Assembly (NCBI GenBank): GCA_050084985.1
Contig: JBITNC010000001.1
Coordinates: 92,132,001 to 92,196,000 of the forward strand
Direction of reading: 5' to 3'
Source: Nageia nagi
Taxonomy: Eukaryota; Pinophyta
Length of the DNA stretch: 64,000 nucleotides
Position 1 is the first letter of the stretch, and the number at the start of each line of letters is the position of its first letter. Position numbers and translations under genes: made by a program. The notes under the pieces were generated by a model, which was given only the letters and a program-made list of their open reading frames with translations, searched no databases and was not told the origin of the DNA. This document shows, piece by piece, positions 11,003 through 21,168 of this stretch.

Positions 11003-11020
11003 TTAGTATCAGAGCCATGA
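11003..11020 (+). other. Primer-binding site of Copia C1 (initiator Met tRNA type)
   Basis: TTAGTATCAGAGCCATGA directly follows the LTR. Plant Copia elements typically have TGGTATCAGAGC, complementary to initiator methionine tRNA; here TGG has become TAG. Confidence 0.85.
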
Positions 11021-12360
11021 GATCAAAACTCTCTAAATCCATGAAAATCAAAGAGTGATTTTGTCTAAAAAAAATTTGAAATATTTATCCTACATTTTTT
11101 ATAACTTTTATTTCTCAAAATTCATTTTTAATCTTATATTTGGATTCATATCATCATTTTGATCAATTTGATATATAACATGACCTATTTTGGAGCAAAA
11201 ATGATTAAGTTATACATGCTTGAAAATTTAGGCTATGAATAGGATTTTGAAATCTGATTAGTAGTATTTTCAAGGTAATTTTTTGAAGTTTATTAGTGAT
11301 TTTCTTGAAGTCCATACATGTAATTTTGAAAAATAGGCCTTTGATTCCCCCTCACATATTGACCACTACATCATGTCACTGCCTCCATTCATAGCCCTAA
11401 CCTCCATGTTGGCCTTCCATTTGATCTATTTCAAATCGACCCTCATCCCCTCATTGATTACTTGGGCCACCAAAAAACCTCCACATGTACAACAATCCCT
11501 CACTTGACCCATTTACCTCCTCTCCCTCATGCACTAACACCACCACCCCTACATGCCACCACCTCCACTTCTTTGCATGCCAACCCCACCCTTTAGCACA
11601 TGCCACTACCTATCATGTGCCTCCTCTGCATACCCCCATGTGTCTCCTAACCACCTCATTTTGTTTTACCTCACCCTTGCACCCTACCTCCAATCGCACC
11701 CACTATCCTTTACCTTACTTGGCATGCACCCATTCATCTACATGCACTATTGTTTCAAACTCTATGCATCATTTCAAACCACTATGGAAGTTAACATGTC
11801 CACCCTCTCCTAGGTTGGCCCAACATGCCTAATGCACCTCTAATGTGCCTGAAGACCTGCTAGTTGACCTACCCACTCCCTACCATGCATTACGCTAATG
11901 GTTCATCTACTAGCATGCCCCTCTAACACCTGCATGCTATGTGGACATGCTAATGATCTAGTTTGGCTATTGACTGCCATATCTCTTACCACATGTATGT
12001 CATATCACTTGTCACATATGTGCCACATTAGCATCCTACTACATCATCCCACCTTGCATAATCAATATTTTGCATTGAAAAACATGCCTCATCAACATTT
12101 TGAGGTGCTTTTTGGTATTTTTTGAATTTTGAAGGGTATTTTGGCCATAACTTCATTTTTTTATCTATTTGTGGTAAATTATTTTTCTCTAGATCAATAA
12201 TTTTGATGGATACAAGTTGAGATGGTTTCTAAACTTAAAAATGTATAGATTTTGTTAGATATATACAATTTATGTAAACTTAGTTTTTGAGCAAAGATCA
12301 CTTCAAATTTTAAATTTTTGAAACATTGAAGTTTTGTTGAAAAATGCATTCACTTGTGAG
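11021..12360 (+). other. Leader of Copia C1, with G-poor pyrimidine-rich block
   Basis: Between primer site and gag lies about 1.3 kb. From about 11340 to 12060 it becomes C- and T-rich with few G on the plus strand (for example CCACCACCTCCACTTC). Overlapping open frames arise at 11485-11832, 11553-11813 and 11898-12125. They look like by-products of the composition: His/Thr/Pro/Cys-rich, no domain, and different frames equally open. I do not call a protein here. Confidence 0.6.
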
Positions 12361-13120
12361 CATTGTTGGAAAAAGGTTAACTGGTAAATATAATTGGATA
12401 TAGTGGTCTAGAAAAATTAAACATAAATTAATTTTCAATAATTTTTGGGTTGGCATGTGTGATGGTGATAACCAACTTACCAAACTAACTGATTCTAAGG
12501 AGCTTGCAATTCAGAACATGAAAAATAATAAAGCATATGCTTTGATTGTAGCTTAGATTAGTAAGGAGCTTAGCTCCATAAATGATGCATGGAATGCATC
12601 GAATAAAATCAAATACTTGTTTGACTCCCATTCTAAATTGGAATTAATCCAACTTCAATTGAAACTTTTTAACCTATATTTAAAAAATAATGATCCCATG
12701 GCATTGATTTCTAAAAATTAGAGCAACAATGCATGACATTGATTCTATTGGTGTGAAGATTGATATTTCTCTTGAATATTTGATTAAGGTATTGCACCAA
12801 ACATATTTGAATTATCTTGAATCCTTGCAATCTAGTGGTAACCTAAAGTCTCTCACTTTTGAAACTTTGGTGAATAAGATTATGGAATGTAAGAAGGCAT
12901 TGTGTATTACTCAAAAGGAAAAGAATGTTGCACATGATTCTTCTCAAGGAGAAAGTAAAAAATTGTGGTCATGGTAGGAGGAATCATAGAGGCAAGGGGG
13001 CATATCTAATCAAAGTGATCTTAATGAGAGGAACAATCTTCATTCTACTAGATGTGATAGATGAGGGCATGAAGCTAATACCTATTGCACTCCATGGGAT
13101 AAGATCAAAGAAAGGAATGA
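12361..13120 (+). pseudogene. Copia C1 gag
   Basis: Broken frame with the Copia gag pattern: WVGMCDGDNQLT, then NNKAYALIVA, then LFDSHSKLELIQLQLKLFNL and K-N-N-D-P-M, and a downstream open piece (12729-12977) with GVKIDISLEYLIKVLHQTYL. This corresponds to the UBN2-type gag domain. Basic residues (RGRRNHRGKG-like) follow in another frame near 12975. A CCHC knuckle is not clearly recognisable. Role: particle formation. Confidence 0.75.
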
Positions 13121-13199
13121 AAAATGGGAGTAAGAAAAGAGTAAGAATCCTAATTCCACTTACTATGTTACAACTCATTATAATGCTACAATTAATTTT

Positions 13200-13440
13200 T
13201 TTTATAATACTTCATTTACTTCTTGGGAGGATGCATTATTGCATGATATTGGTGTGACATGTTACATGTCATTTATATGGGACTTCTTTGAGGAGATGAA
13301 TACCCAAATTGATGGTGTAGTATACTTTGTTAATAGACCCAATATCAAACCTTTGGGTATTGGTACTATAAGAATTAAACTACCAGGCCTTCTAGATATG
13401 CTTCTTCAAAATGTGCTCTACCTTGAATTATGAAGGAACT
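13200..13440 (+). pseudogene. Copia C1 aspartic protease, mutated active site
   Basis: The reading WEDALLHDIGVTCYMSF corresponds to the Copia protease start (family: W..DSGATxHM). The catalytic D-S/T-G is D-I-G here, so Ser/Thr is lost, and the following A is V. PLGIGTIRIKLPG and LLQNVLYLEL fit the rest of the domain (GxGxVxL...L.dVLyvPxL). Confidence 0.75.
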
Positions 13441-13589
13441 TATTATCTCTTATGCTCTCATTTGTCAACAAGGACACTCAATCCATATGTTCGATTGTAA
13501 AGTGGAGATAAGGAGATCTCCCAAAAACAAAGTGGTGGTGACTAGTGGGTAGGATATGAAGCTATTGAATTTACATGGGAGTTTTACTA

Positions 13590-14520
13590 GATTAAGAAAT
13601 TTTTCCTACCTCACATATCAAGAAAAATATACTCTCTTATCTAGTCTTTTATGTCATACAAGATTTGGGCATATCAATTTTGATGATCTCTGATTGTTGA
13701 AAAAGAGAGTTTTTTAAGATTACCTACCATTCCTAGGAATATAGAATATTGTGAAGCATGTGTCCTAGGAAATCATAACAAACAACCTTTTCTTGATTCA
13801 AAATTTAGAATATGTAGAAAAATAAAACTCATACACTCTGATTTGTGTGAACCATCTGCTGGAGAAAAATATATCATGACTCTCATAGATGATTACACTA
13901 GGATGTATTGGGTGTATTTGTTGAAGAATAAGCCTAAATGTTTTGAAAATTTTAAGCAATTTCATGTGATGATTGAGAAAGAATCATATGCTCATATTGG
14001 CACACTTTGTTTTGATAATGGAGGTGAATACACATCAACTAAATTCAAAAACTATCTTAATCAACATGAAATCAAGCATCAAATAATTGTTCCCTATAAT
14101 CTATAACATAATGGTGTAGTTGATAGGCTAAATAAAACCTTATTGAATATGACATAGGAAATGTTATTCTTTAAGAATGTGAAAATGATATTTTGGGATG
14201 ATGTAGTTCTATATGTAATGTATTTCAAAAATATATATCCATATCATGCTCTTGAAAATAAGACTCCATATGAAATATGGTTTGGTTATGTTCCTTCAAT
14301 TTGATATCTTAGGGTTTTTGGTTCCACTTATTATGCCCAAGTTCCTAAGAAATAAAGAAACAAACTTAGTGTCAAGAGTCAAAAATGTATTTTCTTAGGG
14401 TACACAAATACTACCAAGGGATATTAGATTTATGATGAGGTAAAAAAGAAATTCCTCTTTATAAGGGATGTAAGTTTTCTAAAATGTTCTAAAAGTAACT
14501 TGACTGTTGAGTGGTAAAGG
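13590..14520 (+). pseudogene. Copia C1 integrase, catalytic Glu changed
   Basis: Starts with a GAG-pre-integrase zinc region (H-T-R-F-G-H-I-N-F-D and C-E-A-C-V-L-G-N). The rve core follows at 13843-14106: HSDLCEP (first Asp), LIDDYTRMYWVYLLKNK, FDNGGEYTS (second Asp). After an in-frame stop comes HNGVVDRLNKTLLNM, in which the third catalytic residue, normally Glu in NGVAERxN, is Asp. The C-terminal part has KTPYEIWFGYVPS and KCIFLGYTN. Several stops: inactive. Confidence 0.85.
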
Positions 14521-14639
14521 GTTCATATTCAATTGATGATGTTGATGATATGGAACATTCATTTGATTGTGAATTGAATTTATTTGCTAATTATGAGCCA
14601 ACTTCATTTAAAGAAACTTTTACTCATGATGTTTGGAAA

Positions 14640-15480
14640 GATTCTACGAAGGAGTATGATTCTCTCATCAATAATGGGACTTAGAAGTTAGTGGATCCTC
14701 CATACAAAATCAAACCTATTAGATGCAAATGGGTTTACAAAAATAAGTATAGATTAGATGAATCACTTGAGAAACATAAAGTGAGGCTTATGGCTAAGGG
14801 TTTTGCATAGAAATAAGGTATTAACTATGATGATACCTTTTCTCCTATAGCTAAATGAGAAATTATTCACTCTTTGTTTGCAATGTTAGCTTAGCATGGA
14901 TGGAAAGTTCATAAAATAGATGTGAAGACTACTTTCTTGAATAGTGATTTGAAAGAGAATGTGTATGTGATACAATTAAAAGGATTTGCAATCAAAGGTC
15001 AAGAAAATAAAGTTTGCAAGCTCATGAAGTTCTTATAAAGCCTAAAATAAGCTCCTCATGCTTGGTACAAAAATCTTACTATGCATCTCTTGAAGATTAA
15101 CTTTAAACACTTAATGTTGATGATGAAACTTTATTTTTCAGAAAATTTGGTAAAATTGTTGTATATCTTATGGTGTATGTAGATGATCTTTTGATAACAA
15201 GGAATAATGAAAGTTAAATTTCATACATGAAACAAGATTTGAAGAAAGGCTTTGAAATAATAGATATGGGATATATTCATTACTATTTTGGCATTGAAGG
15301 GATATAAAACTCAAGGTACACTTTCATTTCCCAAAGAAAGCACATTAGAGAGTTATTGAATAGATTTGGCATGACATATCATAATCCTCTATCCACTCTA
15401 ATGGAACAAAATTTGAAGTTGAAATCTATTGAAGGGAATTCATTTGAGGATGCAACAAAGTATAGATAAATTATGGGAAG
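14640..15480 (+). pseudogene. Copia C1 reverse transcriptase (RVT_2)
   Basis: Motifs in order: RCKWVYKNKYR, KVRLMAKGFA, DDTFSPIAK, VHKIDVKTTFLNSDL, KFL-stop-SLK, APHAWY and MVYVDDLLITRN. The YVDD polymerase box (15176-15187) is intact, while flanking blocks carry stops and at least two frameshifts. Copia RT copies the RNA genome into DNA. The domain is close to full length. Confidence 0.88.
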
Positions 15481-16060
15481 TCTCATTTATCTAACTACAA
15501 CTAGATTAAATATTTCATTTACGATTGGAATTCTCTCTCAATTTATACAAAAATCATCTAACGTGCATTGAAATGCAACAAAAAGAGCTCTTAGTTATTT
15601 GAAAGAAACAAAAGAATTAGGGCTCAAATATTTCAAGGTGGGAGACTTAAAATTGATTGGATATACATACTCAAACTTTGAAAGTGATAAAGAAAATAGA
15701 GTTTCAACTTTAGGATATGTCATAAGTCTTGGATTAACAACTATCTCTTGGAGATCATGAAAATAATCCATTTCAACAGATTCCACTATAGAGGTAAAGT
15801 ATATGGTTGCTACAAAGGAAATAAAGGATATTGTGTGGCTCAGGAAGATATTGAAATATTTGCAAGAAAAATAGGTATATCCAACTCCACTTTTGATTGA
15901 TAATATTTTTACAATTCAATTGGCCAAGAAACCAAAGTTTCATAATCAAACATAAAACATCAACATGAAGTATCATTTGATTTAACATCATGTAGAGGTT
16001 AAAATAATTCAATTGAAATATTATTCCATATAAGAGAAAACAACAAACATCTCCACCAAG
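15481..16060 (+). pseudogene. Copia C1 RNase H region
   Basis: IMGSLIYLTTTRLNISF starts the connection. RALSYLKETKELGLKYF, LIGYTYSNFESDKENRVST and EVKYMVATKEIKDIVWLRKI then correspond to Copia RNase H (family: GYSDADWAGD..DRRSTSGY, EAEYxAxxxAxxEAxWLRxL). The conserved D of the SDAD block is degraded (YSNFESD). Confidence 0.85.
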
Positions 16061-16123
16061 GCACTAGGATGAGAAACATTGTAGAAGTTTAGGAAGATGC
16101 TTGGACTTACCAAAACCCCTTTA

Positions 16124-16199
16124 GATTAAGGGGGAATCTTAGACACCCAATCCTTAGGGATTATGGTATATATAATATAGTAGTATTTACTAAAAGGGA
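16124..16199 (+). repeat. Polypurine tract and first 63 bp of the Copia C1 3' LTR
   Basis: GATTAAGGGGGAA (16124-16136) is followed by TCTTAGACACCCAATCCTTA, matching the 5' LTR start with TG changed to TC. Similarity runs to TAGTATTTACT, then stops where Copia C2's 3' LTR starts. The remaining C1 LTR is not found after C2. Confidence 0.85.
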
Positions 16200-16660
16200 T
16201 GAAAATCCTACACCCAAGATCACCTTGGAGTGTTCTTATTAATTCAATTACTAACACAAGAGACAAACACTCAATAACACATAAGAGAGAGACAATCATG
16301 TATAGTGGTTCCTCTCAAAGTGAGAGTACTCCACTCTAACTCAAGATCTTTACTTCTCAAAGATAGTTCTTACAATGCTTACAACTTCTCACTTTCCTTT
16401 CATCCTACAAGGCATGAGCATAACTTTATTCTCATCAAGTGTATTTTACAAAAAAGTCAAGATCTCTAGTTATAGCAAAGATTCTCATTTTAACTCACCC
16501 TTTTACCAAAGGTTTAAATGAGGTTAAGAAGGTCAAGTTGCAAATATTTAATTCCTAAATATTAAAAAGGTATTTATAAATACTTTTTAGTATTTGGATG
16601 TATCAAGTAAGCGAGATTTTTTTAAAAAACTTAAACAATAATGCATTAGGAATTTTAACA
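16200..16660 (-). repeat. 3' LTR of Copia C2 (461 bp)
   Basis: In element orientation it starts TGTTAAAATTCCTAATGC at 16660, right after the polypurine tract, and ends ...GGATTTTCA at 16200. The TG...CA ends and the match to 23348-23462 fix both edges. Confidence 0.85.
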
Positions 16661-16671
16661 CTCCCCCTTAA
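16661..16671 (-). other. Polypurine tract of Copia C2
   Basis: Minus-strand TTAAGGGGGAG immediately before the LTR's TG. This primes plus-strand synthesis in LTR elements. Confidence 0.85.
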
Positions 16672-17124
16672 TGCAATATTGGGTAGAGAAGATAGTGAGA
16701 GAGTTCTCCTCCATAATAGATACAATCAAAGATAAGAACTGTACATCTTAAGAAGTAATAAATGTTAAGTAAGGTTCAAATACTTAACCATTTTAATAAA
16801 TACAATATTCATCAACCATAGATGGTTTCAATGTACTTGTAATAGTCTTCAACAAGAAGTTTACAAGATGAGCCCCTCTAAGCTTGCATACATGAAGTAA
16901 CCTGTAATCTCAAGAAGAAACCTACAAGCTAAAAGAAACTCAAATACAAGATCAATTAGATGCATCATATATTCATATTATCATAAGAGATGAATCAAAT
17001 GACACCATCTATAAATTTATCAAATGGTGCACTATAAGTCATCACAAAGATGCAAAGCAAACTTATAGTCACTTGTTGTATAAGAAACATGTGTTGATCA
17101 TCATTATCAAAAAATAGGATATAC

Positions 17125-17300
17125 ATTCAATCATGCACATACAAGTTCCTCATACATGGATAATTAAACAATGCCAATATGCACATACTATTTTCTCACA
17201 TATGGATAACTAACAGTGCAATGTGTATAGATAAATTCATTTCATGTGGATAACTAAACAATGACAACATGCACATATTAGTTCCTCACACATGGAAACT
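17125..17300. repeat. Four-copy degenerate tandem repeat in the 3' untranslated part of C2
   Basis: Units of about 45-50 bp containing ATGCACATAC...CTCA.ACATGGATAACTAA-like sequence, in four diverged copies. It lies between the end of RNase H and the polypurine tract. Confidence 0.7.
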
Positions 17301-17439
17301 AAAAAAAATACATAAATATCAACACTATGTAGCCAAAAGAACCTTATAGGAGTGAATTTTTCATAAAAAAATGAATTCAACAAGAATTCACACTCCACTC
17401 CACCTTTAGGGAAACTTTACCAACCCAAGAGACCCTCAA

Positions 17440-18990
17440 AGCTTACAGAATTGAGTGTTCGAAAGGGGTTTGGTGAAAAAATTAGCAAAGTTTTTATTCT
17501 ATGGACAATAATAAAGCTGCAAGGTGCCATACAAAACATTCTCCTTGATGAAGTGCACTTGGATTTCTAAATGCTTTTTTATATGATGGAACATAGGGTT
17601 TTTTTCAAAAACAATGGTAGATTGATTATCTAAAGATATCAAGGATGTTCCAACTTGCTCATAGCCAATTTATTTTAGAATATGCCTAAGCTAAGTCATT
17701 TCCTTGGTTGTAATAATCATAGCTCTATATTCTTCTTCTATGGTGGAAAAAGTGACTATAGGCTTCTTATTGGAAGACCAAGAGATAACATCTGATCCAA
17801 TATTAAACACATAGAAAGAAGTAGATTTCTTATCATCTCTATCATCACCATAATTAGAATCAAAGAACCTTTAGAGAACAAAAGAAGGCAACTTGGATAA
17901 CTTTAAGGCAAGATCTTCTGTTCCTATAATTTACCTCAAAATATTCTTAGCAACATGAAGATGATTAACATAAGGCTTTTCCATAAACCTTGCCATTCGA
18001 TTCACTGCATAGGCAATATTTGGCCTAGAGATAATCAAATAAATAAGACTACCAATAAGCTGCCTATATTCTATAACATCTATCAGCTAAGAGTTTGAGC
18101 TAGTCTTGAGCTTGATTTAAGAGAAATGGGAATATCCATAGGCTTATATTCTTCCATTCGAAACTTTCATAAAATATTTGAGATATATTTGGACTAACTT
18201 AGGTAGGTATAATAATTACATTGATACACTTACATAGCAAGGTAGTAGTGCAAGAGACTAAGATCAATCATTTCATATTCTATCTTAAGTTTGGTTATGC
18301 ACTCATTTATGATCACCATATTAAACCTCATGATCAAAAGATCATACACATAAAGGAGAATTAATATCAAGTCCTTTACTTCATTGAGCACATAAACATT
18401 TGAATCTAAGTAGCATTTTGAGAACCTAAGAGTATTAAAATACTCTAATTATTTTTGTACTATGCTCTTGGTGCTTACTTTAGTCCATACAAATACTTCT
18501 TTAGCTTGCACATATGGGACTCATTCCCTTGCACAATAAACCCTTCTAGTTGATTTATAAAGATTTTAACATCTAAGTGACCATTAAGAAATGCACTTTT
18601 TACATCAAGATAAAGCACCTTCCAACCTTAAGTTGCTAAAAGAGCAAGAATTAATCTTATCATAGCCATCTTTGCTACTGGTGCAAAGGTTTCCTCATAA
18701 TTAATTCCATACTTTTGAGTGAAACCCTTAGCAACTAACCTTGCATTATATTTCTCAATTTCATCCTTTGAATTGTACTTGATCTTATAGATCCACTTAT
18801 TTCCAATTGATTATTTAAAGATGAATTTGGAATTAAGTCCTAAGTTCTATTTTTTGTAAGCACCTCATATTCTAACTTCATGGTATCCATCCAACAAGCA
18901 TGTTTAGATGCCTCTTTAAAGGTTGAATACTCATTATGATTATTGATTTTAGCAAGGAGAGACTTATTATTCAAAGTCATGCTTCTAGTT
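17440..18990 (-). pseudogene. Copia C2 reverse transcriptase and RNase H
   Basis: From high to low coordinate: EASKHACWMDTMKLEYE, VLYLDVKSAFLNGHLD, GFIVQGNESHMCKLKKYLYG, LK-stop-APRA, the polymerase box as YVYD (18341-18352, family YVDD, one catalytic Asp lost), RQLIGSLIYLIISRPNIAYA, FFDSNYGDDRDDKKSTSFYV, and TIEEEYRAM with FFTKPL near the end. This is a full-length RVT_2 plus RNase H order with many stops. Confidence 0.88.
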
Positions 18991-19046
18991 ATCCTCTGAG
19001 TTGGAGAATTTTATTCTTTATGTGACTTATCTGAAGACATATCTAA

Positions 19047-19850
19047 CTACATAGAAATTTTTGAAGATTCTTCAATCACTTCACTTGAAGAAGATCCAAT
19101 AGGAACCTCATTGAATTTGACATCTCTTGAAATAAAAACTGCTTTTGCTGAAGGAGAGTAGAGCTTATACCCTCTATGTTGACTATCATATCCCACAAAG
19201 ATGCATGTTTCTAACTTATTATACAACTTCTTCATTTTTTCAAAAATTATGAAGGAAAAAACTTCATATTCAAATACCCTTAGATGTGAGATATTAGGTT
19301 TCTTTCCTATCCATGCTTCGTATGGAGTTTTCCCTTCAACTCCTTTTGTGGGACACCTACTCAAGGTGTAGATAGTAGTACCAACAACTTCTCATAAAAA
19401 CTTAGGAAAATTTACCATCATGCATCTAGTCATCTCCATTATGGTCCTATTCTTTCTTTTTGCAACACCATTTTGTTGTAGAGTATAAGGGATAGTAAAC
19501 TACCTTTTGATTCCATGCTTTGCATAAAAGTGATTGAAATTATCACTTACATATTCATCCCCATTATCTAACCTTAGCATATTGATCTTTAGATTGGTTT
19601 GATTTTCAAATAAGGCTATAAAATCCTTGAACATATCAAAGGGTTTATCTTTATTTAATAGATACCCAAAATTCATCCCACTAAAGTCATCAATAAAAGT
19701 AAGGACATAAAACTCTCCTCTAAGAGACTTAGTTTGAAAAGGACCCATAAAATCTAATTGAATTAATTGGAGAGGTTGAGATGTCCTAGTTTCCTTGTCC
19801 TTATCAAAATTTTGCCTTTCCATCTTTCCTAAGATGTAATTTTCACAAGG
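19047..19850 (-). pseudogene. Copia C2 integrase, third catalytic residue changed
   Basis: The open block at 19500-19823 holds QLDFMGPFQTKSLRGEFYVL (first Asp), FIDDFSGMNFGYLL and LRLDNGDEYVSDNF (second Asp). Past a stop, LQQNGVAKRKNRTI shows Lys where the catalytic Glu of AERKN belongs. The block at 19047-19364 gives the C-terminal part (GKTPYEAWIGKKPNISHLR, CIFVGYDSQHRGYKLY). Confidence 0.88.
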
Positions 19851-20109
19851 CCAATGGAGGGTGAAATAGGAGGTAAACCTTTCATAAGATCTTGATCCTT
19901 CATGAGTTGAATACTCTTATGGTTGAGGTGGTCTAAATGTTGATGCCAAAGGTTGCTTTTAGAACAAACATTTGAGATAAGGAATAAATTAGTATGCACT
20001 TGATCAATTATGTAAAGATCATTCTAAACTGATCCTTTTTATCAAGGTTGCAAAACCTTTCTTTAAATACCAAGAGTTCAAAGTGAACTCAAAGGTATAT
20101 TCCTTTCTT

Positions 20110-21168
20110 GCAATTTGAATAACTAAAAAAAATTCATTCCTAACTTAGGCACAAAGAGCACATTTTAGTCACCTTTCCATGCATCAAGATGCTTCTAATC
20201 CCTTCAACTTCAAGCATTAAGTTATCACCTATTACTACCACATCCTTCCTATGTTTGTGAAAGTTTTCAAACTTATTCCTTTCAAAGCTCATATGATTAG
20301 TGTAACCTAAATCTACAACCCAAGCATTTGTAAAAGTATGAGACTTGGAATAAAAAGCACAAACATACATACCTTTCTTATTCTTCTTTCCTTTGAAGTT
20401 ATTCACATTATCTTTGCCTTTACCATTTTCCTCTCTCTTTTTCTTAAAGCAATGAATCTTTTTATGACCATAGATGCCATAATAGTTACAATTTTTATCA
20501 AACTTTTTCTTAGGCACATGAGGTTTGTTTGACTTTCCTTTATGATCATGATGATTGTTATCATACTTTTTTGTATTTCTCTTAGGATGAGTATGAGGGG
20601 TATTCTTGATATTTTTGAACTTCTTTTTGAAGTGAATTATCTTAGTTGTATCTAAAGTAATGTTTTGCTCCTTTGGAGAAGAAATCAACACTTTCTTGCT
20701 GATGGTCTCTTCATGCTTCAAGAGGAGTATAGAAAGATTCTCAAGATAGAATACTTCCTCTTCATCATCAAGCTTAGACTCAATAACAATCACGAAGTGA
20801 ATAAACTTGGTTGATAGGCTTTGTAAGATGATGAATACCATAAATTCATCATTAATCCAATTACACCCATAGCTCACAAGTTGAGTCCTAAGATCAATAA
20901 TCTTATTCAAGTAGATTCCTAAACCTTCATATTCCTCTTATTAAGATTGTAAGATTTTTTAAAGTATGGTGAATCTTCTTGAGAATTTAGACCTAAGGTA
21001 GATCTTCTTGAGCCTATGCCAAGCTTCTTTAATAGATTTTAAAGTTGAAATCATGAGAAGAACTTTGCCTGAAACCTCCCTAAAGATCATCAAAGTTTCC
21101 AACTCATTCTTATTGTTATAGACCTCTAGTGCTTTAGCTTCTGTTAGAGTGACTTGATTTTCACTCAT
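20110..21168 (-). pseudogene. Copia C2 gag and protease
   Basis: The 69-aa start (MSENQVTLTEAKALEVYNN, then IKEAWHRLKKIYL) is UBN2-type gag. A break at about 20950 follows, then a 256-aa frame: LRTQLVSYGCNWINDEFMV, a Lys/His-rich stretch, and a zinc knuckle CNYYGIYGHKKIHC whose second Cys is Tyr. Protease follows as AWVVDLGYTNHMSF, where D-S-G is D-L-G. Both the RNA-binding knuckle and the protease triad are therefore damaged. Confidence 0.85.

Larger units (their letters stand above)
10756..16199 (+). mobile_element. Ty1/Copia retrotransposon C1
   Basis: Order on the plus strand: LTR, Met-type primer site, long leader, gag, protease, integrase, RT, RNase H, polypurine tract, start of 3' LTR. 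Integrase precedes RT, which defines Copia. Many in-frame TAA/TAG/TGA codons sit where relatives have Gln, Trp or Arg, a pattern expected from C-to-T decay. The 3' LTR stops after about 60 bp, where Copia C2 begins. Confidence 0.92.

Noticed and set aside
11485-12125. Three overlapping open frames as possible genes
   Set aside because: They lie in a G-poor tract where stops are rare by composition, several frames are open at once, and the residues (His, Thr, Pro, Cys) match no domain.
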